From assembly GCF_900108875.1 (NCBI RefSeq), contig NZ_FNYJ01000005.1:124001-188000 (forward strand): DNA of 64,000 nt. The letters run 5' to 3'. Position numbers and translations under genes: made by a program. The notes under the pieces are model-generated. The model searched no databases. It worked only from the letters and a program-made list of their open reading frames with translations, and had not been told where the DNA came from. The stretch is from Pseudomonas sp. NFR16 (GTDB lineage: Bacteria; Pseudomonadota; Gammaproteobacteria; Pseudomonadales; Pseudomonadaceae). Shown one piece after another: positions 33,138-41,479 of this stretch; position 1 is the first letter of the stretch, and each line of letters begins with the position of its first letter.

Positions 33138-34325
33138 TCAGACATCGGCTCGCGTTCCCAGGCCCATGGCTTGGCGAGCAAACCAGCTCTTGGCGGAAGG
33201 CAACAGGTCCAGACCGAGAAGCCCCAGATTGCGACCCGCGGTGATTACAGGCTGCTGGCTGCCGAACAGGCGTGTGACCTGGTCGGAGAAGCCGACAGTC
33301 AGCTTTTGATCCAGACGCTGGCGCTCGCGGTAGTTCTGCAAAGTCGCCAGATTACCCGGCGTCGCATCGCTGGCCAGCAGCGCCTCGGCGAGGGAAGCAG
33401 CGTCGCGCAGGGAGAGATTGAAGCCCTGTCCGGCAATTGGATGAAGGCTGTGTGCGGCGTTGCCCAGAACCACCAGATGCGAGCGCACCTGCTCCTCAGC
33501 CTCGATCAGCGAGAGCGGATAAGCATGGCGCACGCCCACCTGTTTCAGCGCGCCCAACCGGTAGCCGAACACGCCCTGCAATTCGTTGAGAAAACTACGA
33601 TCATCCAGCGCCATCAGCCGCTGCACGTCGTTACCGGTGCGGGTCCAGACCAGCGCGCAGCGGTTTTCCGGCAGCGGCAGCAACGCCATCGGGCCTTCCT
33701 CAGTGAAGCGTTCGAACGCCTGACCGCAGTGGGCTTCGCCCGGCGTGATATTGGCAATCAACGCGCTCTGGTCATAAGGCGTGGTCCGAACGCCGATACC
33801 CAGCTGTTCGCGCAGGCTGGAACGACCGCCGTCGGCAAGCACTGCCAAATCGCAGTCCACCTGGGTTTCATCGCTGAGCGTGAGGCGATAACCGTCGGCC
33901 AGCGCCTGCATCTGTTTCACCTCGGCCGGCACGCGCCAACTGATCACATCACTGTCCAGGCCCTGCCAGAGGCACTGGCCCAGCCAGGCGTTCTCGACGA
34001 CGTAACCCAGCGCCGGCACGCCTTCCTGCATCGACGATAGACGAGCCGCGCCGAATCGACCCTTGTCGGACACCTGGATCTGAAGAATAGGCTCGGCCCG
34101 GCGGCTGATCTGCTGCCATAAGCCGAGACGCTCGTAAATCTGCCGAGCCCCGAACGACAGCGCCGAAGAACGGGCGTCATAGCTGGGCTGGTACGTGTCG
34201 CCGGGAGCGAACGGTTCGATCATCACGATCTTCCAGCCTCGCTCTTTCGCCCCGGCCTGGAGGGCCAGAGCGAGACTGGCGCCAACCAGGCCACCGCCGA
34301 CAATTGCCAGATTGAAACGGCTCAT
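33138..34325 (-). CDS. ubiH: 2-octaprenyl-6-methoxyphenol hydroxylase
   Basis: A 395-aa FAD monooxygenase in ubiquinone synthesis. The FAD-binding loop is LAIVGGGLVGASLALALQAG, followed by PSYDARSSALSFGARQIYERLGLW, LAVLADGGRSSLREQLGI (DG motif) and LGNAAHSLHPIAGQGFNLSLRDAASLAE (GD-like motif). The start codon overlaps the pepP stop (ATGA), so it is translationally coupled to pepP, as in other gammaproteobacteria. It is paralogous to the following visC-type gene. Confidence 0.93.
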   Translation of the reverse strand: MSRFNLAIVGGGLVGASLALALQAGAKERGWKIVMIEPFAPGDTYQPSYDARSSALSFGARQIYERLGLWQQISRRAEPILQIQVSDKGRFGAARLSSMQEGVPALGYVVENAWLGQCLWQGLDSDVISWRVPAEVKQMQALADGYRLTLSDETQVDCDLAVLADGGRSSLREQLGIGVRTTPYDQSALIANITPGEAHCGQAFERFTEEGPMALLPLPENRCALVWTRTGNDVQRLMALDDRSFLNELQGVFGYRLGALKQVGVRHAYPLSLIEAEEQVRSHLVVLGNAAHSLHPIAGQGFNLSLRDAASLAEALLASDATPGNLATLQNYRERQRLDQKLTVGFSDQVTRLFGSQQPVITAGRNLGLLGLDLLPSAKSWFARQAMGLGTRADV

Positions 34326-35656
34326 GCGGCTTGAGTTCGGGCTGCGGCCATGAGGGCCTCGATTTCGGCGACGGTCTTGGGTACGTCGCCTGTCAGGATT
34401 TCACAACCTTTTTTGGTCACCACGACATCGTCCTCGATTCGTACGCCGATTCCACGCCATTTCTTAGCGACGCTTTGATTGTCCGGCGACACATAAATCC
34501 CGGGCTCGACCGTCAGCGCCATGCCAACCTCAAGCACTCGCCATTCGCCGCCGACTTTGTACTCGCCGACATCATGCACATCCATGCCCAGCCAGTGCCC
34601 GGCCCTGTGCATGTAAAAAGCTTTGTACGCTTCGGCGGCGATCAGTTCATCGACCTCGCCCTGCAGCAACCCCAATTCCACCAGCCCGGCGGTGATCACC
34701 TGCACCGTTGCCTCATGCGCCTGGTTCCAGTGATTACCGGGCCTGATCGCCGCAAAAGCAGCTTCCTGAGACTTGAGAACCAGCTCGTAGATCGCTTTCT
34801 GTTCAGCGGAAAACGTGCCGCTCACCGGGAAGGTCCGCGTGATGTCGCTGGCGTAACAGTCGATTTCACAGCCGGCGTCGATCAACACCAGATCCCCGTC
34901 TTTGAGTGCTGCGTCGTTCTCTTGATAGTGCAGGATGCAGGCATTGCGACCGGAAGCGACGATCGAACCATAGGCGGGCATCTTCGCGCCGCCCTTGCGA
35001 AACTCGTAATCCAGTTCGGCTTCCAGACTGAACTCATACAAGCCGGCGCGACTCGCCTGCATGGCGCGCACATGTGCTCGCGCCGATATCTGCGCCGCTT
35101 CGCGCATGACCTTCACTTCCGCCGCCGATTTATACAGGCGCATGTCATGCAGCAGGTGATCCAGCGCAACGAATTCCTTCGGCGGCTGAGCGCCCAGATG
35201 CGCCTTGGAGCGGATGACGTTGATCCACTCCATCACATGGCGGTCGAATTCGGGATTGCTGCCCATCGACGAGTACACACGATCCCGGCCCTCGATCAGG
35301 CCCGGCAGAATGTCGTCGATGTCCGTGATCGGAAAGGCATCGTCGGCGCCGAAGTCACGGATCGCGCCGTCCTGGCCGGCTCGCAGGCCATCCCACAACT
35401 CACGCTCGGGATTGCGTTCACGGCAAAACAACACGTACTCGCCATATTCCCGGCCCGGGATCAGCACGATCACTGCCTCAGGTTCGGGAAAGCCGCTCAA
35501 GTACTGGAAATCGCTGTCCTGGCGGTACACATGTTCGACATCACGATTACGAATAGCCACTGCAGCTGCTGGCAGAATAGCAATGCTGTTGGGCTCCATC
35601 TGTTCCATCAGCGCCTTGCGACGACGGGCGTATTCGGCTTTCGGGATGCGGATCAT
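34322..35656 (-). CDS. pepP: Xaa-Pro aminopeptidase P
   Basis: Removes N-terminal residues that precede proline. The 444-aa enzyme has the N-terminal aminopeptidase-P domain (MIRIPKAEYARRRKALMEQMEPNSIAILPAA) and the C-terminal pita-bread fold with the dinuclear metal ligands in LVLIDAGCEIDCYASDITRTFPVSG, HRAGHWLGMDVHDVG, LTVEPGIY and GVRIEDDVVV. ATG 35656 gives the usual family length, although the frame continues to 35983. It is first in the pepP-ubiH-visC unit and follows the ygfB-like gene by about 80 bases. Confidence 0.95.
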   Translation of the reverse strand: MIRIPKAEYARRRKALMEQMEPNSIAILPAAAVAIRNRDVEHVYRQDSDFQYLSGFPEPEAVIVLIPGREYGEYVLFCRERNPERELWDGLRAGQDGAIRDFGADDAFPITDIDDILPGLIEGRDRVYSSMGSNPEFDRHVMEWINVIRSKAHLGAQPPKEFVALDHLLHDMRLYKSAAEVKVMREAAQISARAHVRAMQASRAGLYEFSLEAELDYEFRKGGAKMPAYGSIVASGRNACILHYQENDAALKDGDLVLIDAGCEIDCYASDITRTFPVSGTFSAEQKAIYELVLKSQEAAFAAIRPGNHWNQAHEATVQVITAGLVELGLLQGEVDELIAAEAYKAFYMHRAGHWLGMDVHDVGEYKVGGEWRVLEVGMALTVEPGIYVSPDNQSVAKKWRGIGVRIEDDVVVTKKGCEILTGDVPKTVAEIEALMAAARTQAA

Positions 35657-35735
35657 GGGCAACTGCGGTCCTCCGGGTGGGCTATCCGGCCGGAGGCGCT
35701 GGCGAGCGACGCCGACCGGCTGGTAACGAGTGCGA

Positions 35736-36290
35736 TCAATGCAAAGAAGGCTTCGCTTCAGGGACCGCTTTCTTGTTGAACTCGGTGAACAGCAACAAGG
35801 GGGCAACGCGCAGGTACTCCATGACTTCCATGTAGTCGCTTTCGCCGTCCTCGGACTCTTCCAGCGCGTCCTGAACCTGTGCGATGGCTGCCAGATCCTG
35901 AAGCACTTCGGAGGCCTCGGCGCTGAGCGAGTTATTGCCGCCTGCCAGTCCGAAGCCGGCAAGGAAGCCCTGACACCATTCACCCAGCGCCGCAGCGCGG
36001 GTGGTCAGCGGCTCATCGTCGCCGGGCAACAGCAGCACGACCGTCATGTCATCGCTGGTCAACTCGCCTTTGACCATCTCTTGCAGGCCAATCAGCGCCT
36101 GGCGCACGTTATCCTCAGGCTCCTTCTCCAGCAGCATGGACGCGTCCGCGAACCAGCCTTCTGCGTCGAAGCCTGCACCCGCGCAACTGCGGCCCAGCAA
36201 CAGGCCGTGCAGCTCGGCAGGAGAGACAGGGTGGCCACTGCTTTTGAGCAGAGTGGCGAATGCGTTGTACGGGGAATTCTGATTAGGCAT
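35736..36290 (-). CDS. UPF0149/YgfB family protein
   Basis: A 184-aa soluble acidic protein with the YgfB signature SPAELHGLLLGRSCAGAGFD near the N-terminus and EWCQGFLAGFGLAGG in the middle. YgfB in P. aeruginosa has been linked to regulation of the beta-lactamase ampDh3/ampC pathway through AlpA; whether that applies here is not known. ATG 36290 (MPNQNSPYNAF) is preferred over 36296. It precedes pepP in the same direction, the standard gammaproteobacterial order. Confidence 0.88.
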   Translation of the reverse strand: MPNQNSPYNAFATLLKSSGHPVSPAELHGLLLGRSCAGAGFDAEGWFADASMLLEKEPEDNVRQALIGLQEMVKGELTSDDMTVVLLLPGDDEPLTTRAAALGEWCQGFLAGFGLAGGNNSLSAEASEVLQDLAAIAQVQDALEESEDGESDYMEVMEYLRVAPLLLFTEFNKKAVPEAKPSLH

Positions 36291-36439
36291 GGGCAACTAG
36301 GCGCCAAGCGGCGCAATGTCTAGAATGAAGGCCTTGTATCGTAGCACCGGCAGACGCGCCCAAGCTATCCGGCGATATTCCAAGGCGGTCCAGACGCCAG
36401 CTCCTGCACCACTCATCTGAAAGTAATCAGTGGAAAACA

Positions 36440-36649
36440 ATGGAAGACAACGACCTGCAAGCGCTGATGGCTCGACTGGAGTTATTGATCAATCGTGTCG
36501 AGCAACTAAAAAGTCAAAACGGACTCCTATTAGCTCAGGAAAAAACCTGGCGCGAGGAACGCGCTCATCTCATTGAAAAAAACGAAATCGCCCGGCAGAA
36601 GGTCGAGTCCATGATTTCGCGCCTCAAGGCCCTGGAGCAAGACTCATGA
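36440..36649 (+). CDS. TIGR02449 family small coiled-coil protein
   Basis: A 69-aa protein that is almost entirely a heptad-pattern coiled coil (LQALMARLELLINRVEQLKSQNGLLLAQEKTWREERAHL). It overlaps the zapA start by four bases, and the pair is conserved in this order. It has no known enzyme activity; the link to zapA suggests a cell-division or ZapB-like structural role, which is inference from position and shape. Confidence 0.85.
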   Translation: MEDNDLQALMARLELLINRVEQLKSQNGLLLAQEKTWREERAHLIEKNEIARQKVESMISRLKALEQDS

Positions 36650-36963
36650 GTAATGGCAACAGCATCACCGTGCAAATCCTCGACAAAGAATATTCGATCA
36701 TCTGCCCACAAGAGGAGCGCACCAATCTGGTCAGCGCTGCGCGTTATCTGGACGGCAAAATGCGCGAAATTCGCAGCAGCGGCAAAGTCATCGGTGCCGA
36801 CCGAATTGCAGTGATGGCTGCACTGAACATCACCCACGATCTCTTGCACAAGCAGGAATTGCCTGAAGCGCAGACCAGCGGCTCGACCCGCGAGCAGGTG
36901 CGCGACCTTCTGGACCGTGTGGATCTGGTCCTTGCCACGGATGAGCCAAAAGCACAAGGCTGA
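36646..36963 (+). CDS. zapA: cell division protein ZapA
   Basis: A 105-aa protein that binds FtsZ and cross-links protofilaments at the division ring. The N-terminal domain reads NSITVQILDKEYSIICPQEERTNLVSAARYLDGKMREIRSSGKVIGADRIAVMAALNITHDLL, matching the ZapA family, with a short helical C-terminus for dimerisation. It starts inside the end of the TIGR02449 gene and is followed immediately by 6S RNA, the conserved gammaproteobacterial order. Confidence 0.94.
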   Translation: MSNGNSITVQILDKEYSIICPQEERTNLVSAARYLDGKMREIRSSGKVIGADRIAVMAALNITHDLLHKQELPEAQTSGSTREQVRDLLDRVDLVLATDEPKAQG

Positions 36964-36994
36964 TTGTTCCGACATGATTCGGTATACTTGCGAC

Positions 36995-37175
36995 CGCTCC
37001 CTGGAGTGCTTGCCAGTCGGTCATGTCCCTGAGCCGATACGCACAACCACGGGGGTTGCACGTTGGGGTTGGTGTGCATGTCCGCTCGACGGAAAGCCTT
37101 AAAGCCTCCTGCAATCTCCACCTTGAACTTTCGGGTTCAAGGGCTACACCGACAGCGGTTCGTCGGGGAGTCTCG
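36995..37175 (+). ncRNA. ssrS: 6S RNA
   Basis: This RNA mimics an open promoter, binds sigma70 RNA polymerase and dampens transcription in stationary phase. Identification rests on position between zapA and the 5-formyl-THF cyclo-ligase gene and on close similarity to Pseudomonas 6S RNA, including CCAGTCGGTCATGTCCCTGA, CGTTGGGGTTGGTGTGCA and CCTTGAACTTTCGGGTTCAA. The two ends pair (CGCTCCCTGG near 36995 with TCGGGGAGTC near 37163-37172). A TATACT -10 box lies at 36983-36988, overlapping the end of zapA. Both ends are approximate to within about 5 bases. Confidence 0.93.
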
Positions 37176-37189
37176 AATCTTCTACCCAA

Positions 37190-37210
37190 CGCCAGACGCC
37201 ATGTCTGGCG
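37190..37210. other. hairpin after 6S RNA
   Basis: CGCCAGAC (37190-37197) and GTCTGGCG (37203-37210) form a perfect 8-bp stem around GCCAT, 15 bases after the 6S RNA end. It has no T-run, so transcription can continue into the cyclo-ligase gene, and the hairpin may define where 6S RNA is processed from a longer transcript. Confidence 0.5.
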
Positions 37211-37272
37211 GTGGGATCGTGAATCGGCCCTGATTCACCCCTCGCCCTTAAATGTCTCACGGACCCGCCTGC

Positions 37273-37899
37273 ATGACTTCTTCTGGCGCCGACTCCCTGA
37301 CCGATGTTTCCAGCCTTACCCGCCCTCAACTGCGACGCCAATTACGCAAGGCTCGTCGTGCATTGACGCGCTCACAACAGCGACAGGCGGCTGAAGGCTT
37401 GTATCGTCAGCTTGCGCAAAACCCGCTTTTTCGTCGCGCACGGCATGTTTCTCTTTATCTTCCGATGGACGGCGAGATAGACCCGCAGCTGCTGCTGCGT
37501 GAAGCTCAACGCCGTGGCAAAGCGACTTATCTGCCAGTGCTCAGCGCATGGCCACGGACCAAGATGGTCTTTCAGCGCGTGCGTCGTGGCGAGAAGCTGC
37601 GACCCAATCGCTTCCGGATTCCGGAGCCGCACATCAATCCCCGACAGCAGCGCAAAATCTGGGCGCTGGATCTGATTCTGATGCCGCTGGTGGGGTTCGA
37701 TGATCAGGGCGGCAGACTCGGAATGGGCGGCGGCTTCTACGATCGCAGCCTGGCCTATCAGGGCCGACGCAAGGCCTGGCAGAAACCGGTGTTACTCGGT
37801 CTGGCTCATGAATGTCAGAAGGTCGCAAGACTGGCCGTCGCCAGTTGGGATGTGCCGCTGCAGGGAACGGTGTCGGACAAGCGCTGGTACATGGCCTGA
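37273..37899 (+). CDS. 5-formyltetrahydrofolate cyclo-ligase (YgfA)
   Basis: Converts 5-formyl-THF to 5,10-methenyl-THF with ATP, clearing an inhibitory folate. The 208-aa protein has the N-terminal LRRQLRKARRALT, VSLYLPMDGEIDP, and the nucleotide-binding MPLVGFDDQGGRLGMGGGFYDRSLAY, the family's key motif. ATG 37273 (MTSSGADSL) is chosen; the frame extends to 37252. In many bacteria it is co-transcribed with 6S RNA, which lies directly upstream here. Confidence 0.9.
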   Translation: MTSSGADSLTDVSSLTRPQLRRQLRKARRALTRSQQRQAAEGLYRQLAQNPLFRRARHVSLYLPMDGEIDPQLLLREAQRRGKATYLPVLSAWPRTKMVFQRVRRGEKLRPNRFRIPEPHINPRQQRKIWALDLILMPLVGFDDQGGRLGMGGGFYDRSLAYQGRRKAWQKPVLLGLAHECQKVARLAVASWDVPLQGTVSDKRWYMA

Positions 37900-37973
37900 T
37901 CCAGATTTTGATTTTGCAGGCGCGCGCCAGCCCTCGAAACATCGCTCGGGCAGCATACGTGCGGCAAACGCGC

Positions 37974-38006
37974 GGGCCCCATCGCGGGCAAGCGCGCTCC
38001 TACAAG
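37974..38006. repeat. single REP element
   Basis: GGGCCCCATCGCGGGCAAGC followed by GCGCTCCTACAAG is a solitary REP of the family seen at 30571, between the cyclo-ligase gene and the small membrane protein gene. No mirrored partner is nearby. Confidence 0.7.
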
Positions 38007-38025
38007 AAAGGAATGCCTGAGAGAA

Positions 38026-38175
38026 CTAGCGGCGGGACTGTTGCTGCTGTTGCTGAGTGACTTCAACCGGCGCATCCGCCTTCGCGGCCCACAGACTCTG
38101 CGCGTAACCGGTGGTGACAATACCCAAGCCGAACAAAATAGCCAAAATCCATAGTAAATCCGGCTTGCGTTGCAT
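38026..38175 (-). CDS. 49-aa small membrane protein
   Basis: A short gene on the minus strand beginning MQRKPDLLWILAILFGLGIV and ending in a Gln run (VTQQQQQQSRR). One membrane segment at about residues 7-27 follows a positively charged N-terminus, so the tail should face the periplasm. The start is strongly supported by GGGGAG six bases upstream. The codon use is that of the core genome and the frame is intact between a REP element and the divergent EVE gene. I recognise no function; the layout resembles small Pseudomonas inner-membrane proteins annotated only as hypothetical. Confidence 0.7.
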   Translation of the reverse strand: MQRKPDLLWILAILFGLGIVTTGYAQSLWAAKADAPVEVTQQQQQQSRR

Positions 38176-38369
38176 TGATTGCTCCCCTTTAGCGAATCAA
38201 AAACTCGACGTTCGCGACGTTTTGAGTGGGCCGCGTAACGGTGTAGCCCTTAAAATCCCGGCATTCTCCGACAACGTGACGCAACACGCAAATACTGGCG
38301 TCAACCGACCGTCGGGTTGTCATAAAAGCGTAGGACAAACTGTCCAGACCCCATTCAGGAGCCACAAAA

Positions 38370-38819
38370 ATGGCCTATTGGCTGATGAAATCCGAGCCCG
38401 ATGAGCTCTCGATTACCGGTTTGCAAAAACTTGGCCAGACCCGCTGGGACGGCGTCCGCAACTATCAGGCACGTAATTTTTTGCGCGCGATGGCAGTGGG
38501 TGATGAGTTCTTTTTCTATCATTCAAGCTGCCCGGAGCCAGGCATCGCCGGCATCGGCAAAATCATCCAGGCCGCGTATCCGGATCCCACCGCACTTGAT
38601 GACAAGAGCCACTACTTCGACGCCAAAGCATCTCAGGAAAAGAATCCCTGGAGCGCCATCGACGTGGCTTTCGTCGAAACCTTTCCACGCGTTCTCAGCC
38701 TCGGTTTTCTGAAACAACAGACCGCGCTCGAACAGTTGCCGCTGGTGCAAAAAGGCAGTCGGCTATCAGTCATGCCAGTGACGGCCGATCAATGGGCCGC
38801 AGTGCTGGCATTGCGCTGA
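38370..38819 (+). CDS. EVE domain protein
   Basis: A 149-aa single-domain protein. MAYWLMKSEPDELSITGLQKLGQTRWDGVRNYQARNFLRAMAVGDEFFFYHSSCPEPGIAGIGKI is the EVE (PUA-like) fold with the conserved WxGVRNYQARN motif that forms the pocket for modified bases; the family includes the human thymocyte nuclear protein THYN1. EVE proteins are thought to bind modified nucleotides in DNA or RNA. A CAGGAGCC ribosome-binding site precedes the start. It stands alone, with no restriction gene around. Confidence 0.9.
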   Translation: MAYWLMKSEPDELSITGLQKLGQTRWDGVRNYQARNFLRAMAVGDEFFFYHSSCPEPGIAGIGKIIQAAYPDPTALDDKSHYFDAKASQEKNPWSAIDVAFVETFPRVLSLGFLKQQTALEQLPLVQKGSRLSVMPVTADQWAAVLALR

Positions 38820-38903
38820 GGGGCCTGAACGCTCGGTGCCAGCAGCAACACGCTGACCGCCTCGTTGCTTATCCCATCAGGGGCGCTTACACAACTGAGT
38901 GGG

Positions 38904-39314
38904 TCATTGCGCAATAAAGTTGTTGAACAGCAGATCGTCAACGACAGGCTTGCCGGTCTCTTGGGTCAGTACTTCCTGCGTCTGCTTGAGGGCTTCCTGA
39001 CGCAGCTTTTCCTTGGCTTCGACATTGCTCATGCTGTCGACCGTCTGCTGTGTGAATAGCGCGACCAGTTGATTGCGGATCAGCGGCTCGTTCTGTTTCA
39101 CCAGTTTCTGCGCCTCGGCGCCCGTCACGCGCAATGCGACGTCGGCTTTGTAGACATGCAGCTTCGGACTGCCATCCAACGCGTAGTTGCCAACGAATGG
39201 TGGCGTCAGCGCCACGTAAGAGACCTTGTTCGGGTCATCCTTCTCACCGCCCTCTTCGGCCATTGCCACCACGGGCATCGACAACGCCAACAACATCAGA
39301 ATCCACGCTTTCAC
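38904..39314 (-). CDS. FliL-like exported protein
   Basis: A 136-aa protein with a signal peptide or membrane anchor (MKAWILMLLALSMPVVAMA) and a FliL-type domain: VSYVALTPPFVGNYALDGSPKLHVYKADVALRVTGAEAQKLVKQNEPLIRNQLVALFTQQTVDSM. FliL proteins associate with the flagellar stator, but this copy lies away from flagellar genes, so it is best called a FliL-like paralogue. The start is GTG 39314 with GAGGAG six bases upstream. Confidence 0.82.
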   Translation of the reverse strand: MKAWILMLLALSMPVVAMAEEGGEKDDPNKVSYVALTPPFVGNYALDGSPKLHVYKADVALRVTGAEAQKLVKQNEPLIRNQLVALFTQQTVDSMSNVEAKEKLRQEALKQTQEVLTQETGKPVVDDLLFNNFIAQ

Positions 39315-39449
39315 AGTCCACTCCTCAATCCGATTCGACGCATAGCTTACTGCAGCTTATGCACACCTATCAGGCCGGGGCATGCTCATTGACCCGACAA
39401 CCCCGCTACCTACACTTATCGGCCATCACCGGAAAAGGAATAGCCCTCG

Positions 39450-40427
39450 ATGAAAGCCGTGCTCTGCAAAGCCTTCGGTCCTGCCAGAAATCTGGTGCTG
39501 GAAGACATTCCGGCGCCTGAACCGAAGAAAAACGAAATCCTTCTGGACGTGCACGCTGCCGGGGTCAACTTCCCGGACACCCTGATCATCGAAGGCAAAT
39601 ACCAGTTCAAACCGCCCTTCCCCTTCTCACCAGGCGGAGAAGCTTCCGGCGTCGTGGCCGCCGTAGGAGAGAAGGTAAGTCACCTGAAAGTCGGCGACAG
39701 AGTCATGGCCCTCACGGGCTGGGGCAGTTTCGCAGAGCAGATCGCCGTCGCCGTGTACAACGTCCTGCCAATTCCACAGGCAATGGACTTCACTACAGCT
39801 GCCGCTTTCAGCATGACTTACGGCACGTCGATGCACGCGCTCAGACAACGCGCCAACCTGCAGCCAGGCGAAACCCTCCTCGTGCTCGGCGCGTCAGGCG
39901 GAGTCGGCCTGGCCGCAGTGGAAATTGGCAAAGCCATGGGCGCCCGCGTCATCGCCGCCGCCAGCAGCGCCGACAAACTCGAAGTCGCCCGAAACGCAGG
40001 CGCAGACGAGCTGATCAATTACAGCGAATCCAGCCTCAAGGACGAACTCAAGCGCCTGACCAACGGCAACGGTGTCGACGTCATCTACGACCCCGTTGGC
40101 GGCGACCTTTTCGACCAGGCCATCCGCGCCATTGCCTGGAATGGCCGCCTCCTCGTCGTCGGCTTCGCCAGCGGGCGAATCCCCGAACTCCCCGCCAACC
40201 TCGCCTTGCTGAAAGGCGCCTCCGTGGTCGGCGTGTTCTGGGGCTCATTCGCCCAGCGCCAGCCCCAGGACAACGCGGCTAATTTTCAACAACTGTTCAA
40301 GTGGTATAGCGAAGGGAAGTTAAAGCCGCTGGTATCGAAGGTTTATCCGCTGGAACAGGCAGGGGAAGCGATTGATTCGTTGGGTCAGAGGAAGGCGGTT
40401 GGGAAGGTGGTGATTGGGATTCGATAA
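39450..40427 (+). CDS. NADPH:quinone oxidoreductase (zeta-crystallin-like)
   Basis: A 325-aa medium-chain dehydrogenase without zinc ligands. It begins MKAVLCKAFGPARNLVLEDIPAPEP, has the family motif AAGVNFPDTLIIEGKYQFKPPFPFSPGGEASGVV, and the NADPH loop LLVLGASGGVGLAAVEIGKAMGARVIA. Probably a cytoplasmic quinone or enone reductase; the physiological substrate is unknown. It is monocistronic. Confidence 0.88.
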   Translation: MKAVLCKAFGPARNLVLEDIPAPEPKKNEILLDVHAAGVNFPDTLIIEGKYQFKPPFPFSPGGEASGVVAAVGEKVSHLKVGDRVMALTGWGSFAEQIAVAVYNVLPIPQAMDFTTAAAFSMTYGTSMHALRQRANLQPGETLLVLGASGGVGLAAVEIGKAMGARVIAAASSADKLEVARNAGADELINYSESSLKDELKRLTNGNGVDVIYDPVGGDLFDQAIRAIAWNGRLLVVGFASGRIPELPANLALLKGASVVGVFWGSFAQRQPQDNAANFQQLFKWYSEGKLKPLVSKVYPLEQAGEAIDSLGQRKAVGKVVIGIR

Positions 40428-40545
40428 CTGATACCTGCCAAAATGGCCCTGCCAATGTGTGGGGTCAGCCCTGCAGACATTCGAGCTGAGTCATTAATCT
40501 TTTACCCAGTCCGCCCCCGATTTAAACCGCTGACGCTGCAACGCC

Positions 40546-41214
40546 CTATTTATCGATGATTGCCTTATCGATTTGCAGATTTACGATCAACCTGCGAATG
40601 GCCTCGGGCAAATGATCGGCATAGCGGCTGTTCGGCTTGCCCCGACAGAGGGTGGCGACTTGTGGAATCGACTTCTTGAATTGCACGAGTAACGCATTGC
40701 GCTGGTTTTCATCCGGCACTCTCGACGCCACGTAGTCGCTGGCAAGAAATTCAGCCATGTACCAGAAGACGTCAACGTCGCTCAGCGGCGCCTCGGGAAA
40801 GTCTCGTTTGCTGGCCTTGATCTCATGGTTCAGGTAGGCGCAGAGCGTCTGGTTCAGGCCGACCGTGATCTCGCGCGAGAAAGGCTCGACGCCGCGAGCG
40901 CCGAACAGGACCAGTACCATGAATTCCTCTTTATTGGGTCCGCTGCCCTGTGCATTCCAGGATTTGAAGCGCCATTGCACCACCGCCCGCTGAACGGCGA
41001 GGGCCAGCTCGGGATGCCCGCTCTCGACGACACGTGTGGCCTGCACGGTGCCGCTCGGCCCCACGGTGAGCCTGACCCGGACCTTGCCGGCGTAACGAGC
41101 TTCTGCCAGATCGGGAGGAAACTCGGGCTTGGGGGCAAATACGGCAGTCAATGGCTCCCGTGCGTGAGCCTCCAAGGCGCAAAGCAACAACAGAATGAAC
41201 GCTAATAACCGCAC
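40546..41214 (-). CDS. exported protein with TonB C-terminal-like domain
   Basis: A 222-aa protein with a signal peptide (MRLLAFILLLLCALEAHA). Residues about 28-110 match the TonB C-terminal family: FPPDLAEARYAGKVRVRLTVGPSGTVQATRVVESGHPELALAVQRAVVQWRFK. The remaining half has no motif I recognise. It lacks the Pro-rich linker and lasting membrane anchor of a true TonB energy transducer and has no ExbB/ExbD neighbour, so coupling to outer-membrane transport is doubtful. Probably periplasmic. Confidence 0.75.
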   Translation of the reverse strand: MRLLAFILLLLCALEAHAREPLTAVFAPKPEFPPDLAEARYAGKVRVRLTVGPSGTVQATRVVESGHPELALAVQRAVVQWRFKSWNAQGSGPNKEEFMVLVLFGARGVEPFSREITVGLNQTLCAYLNHEIKASKRDFPEAPLSDVDVFWYMAEFLASDYVASRVPDENQRNALLVQFKKSIPQVATLCRGKPNSRYADHLPEAIRRLIVNLQIDKAIIDK

Positions 41215-41352
41215 AGCTTTCTCGACATCCAGACACCTTTCGGCAGACGGCGGCGATGGTAGGCGCTCCCTGGCGCCCGGTTAAGGTTATCGATTCCTGT
41301 ACGCGAGTAGGACCGATCCTAAACGCCGAACACCCAGTTACACATCCGCGCC

Positions 41353-41370
41353 ATGTTCGTAATCCAACAC
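41353..41370. promoter_or_regulatory. candidate GlpR operator upstream of glpT
   Basis: ATGTTCG TAAT CCAACAC resembles the GlpR operator pattern ATGTTCG-N4-CGAACAT: the left half is perfect and the right half is degenerate. It lies 110 bases upstream of glpT. Confidence 0.4.
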
Positions 41371-41385
41371 GCCAACCCGCCTGAA

Positions 41386-41403
41386 ATCGGGACATTTCCC
41401 GAT
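41386..41403. promoter_or_regulatory. inverted repeat ATCGGG-N6-CCCGAT
   Basis: A perfect 6-bp inverted repeat with a six-base spacer, 77 bases upstream of glpT and downstream of the candidate GlpR site. The regulator is unknown. Confidence 0.35.
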
Positions 41404-41479
41404 GAGAAGCCTTCCTATTTTCTGTAATGAAAATGTAATATTCACTTTCGCATAACAATACAAAAACTGGAGTGTCTCG

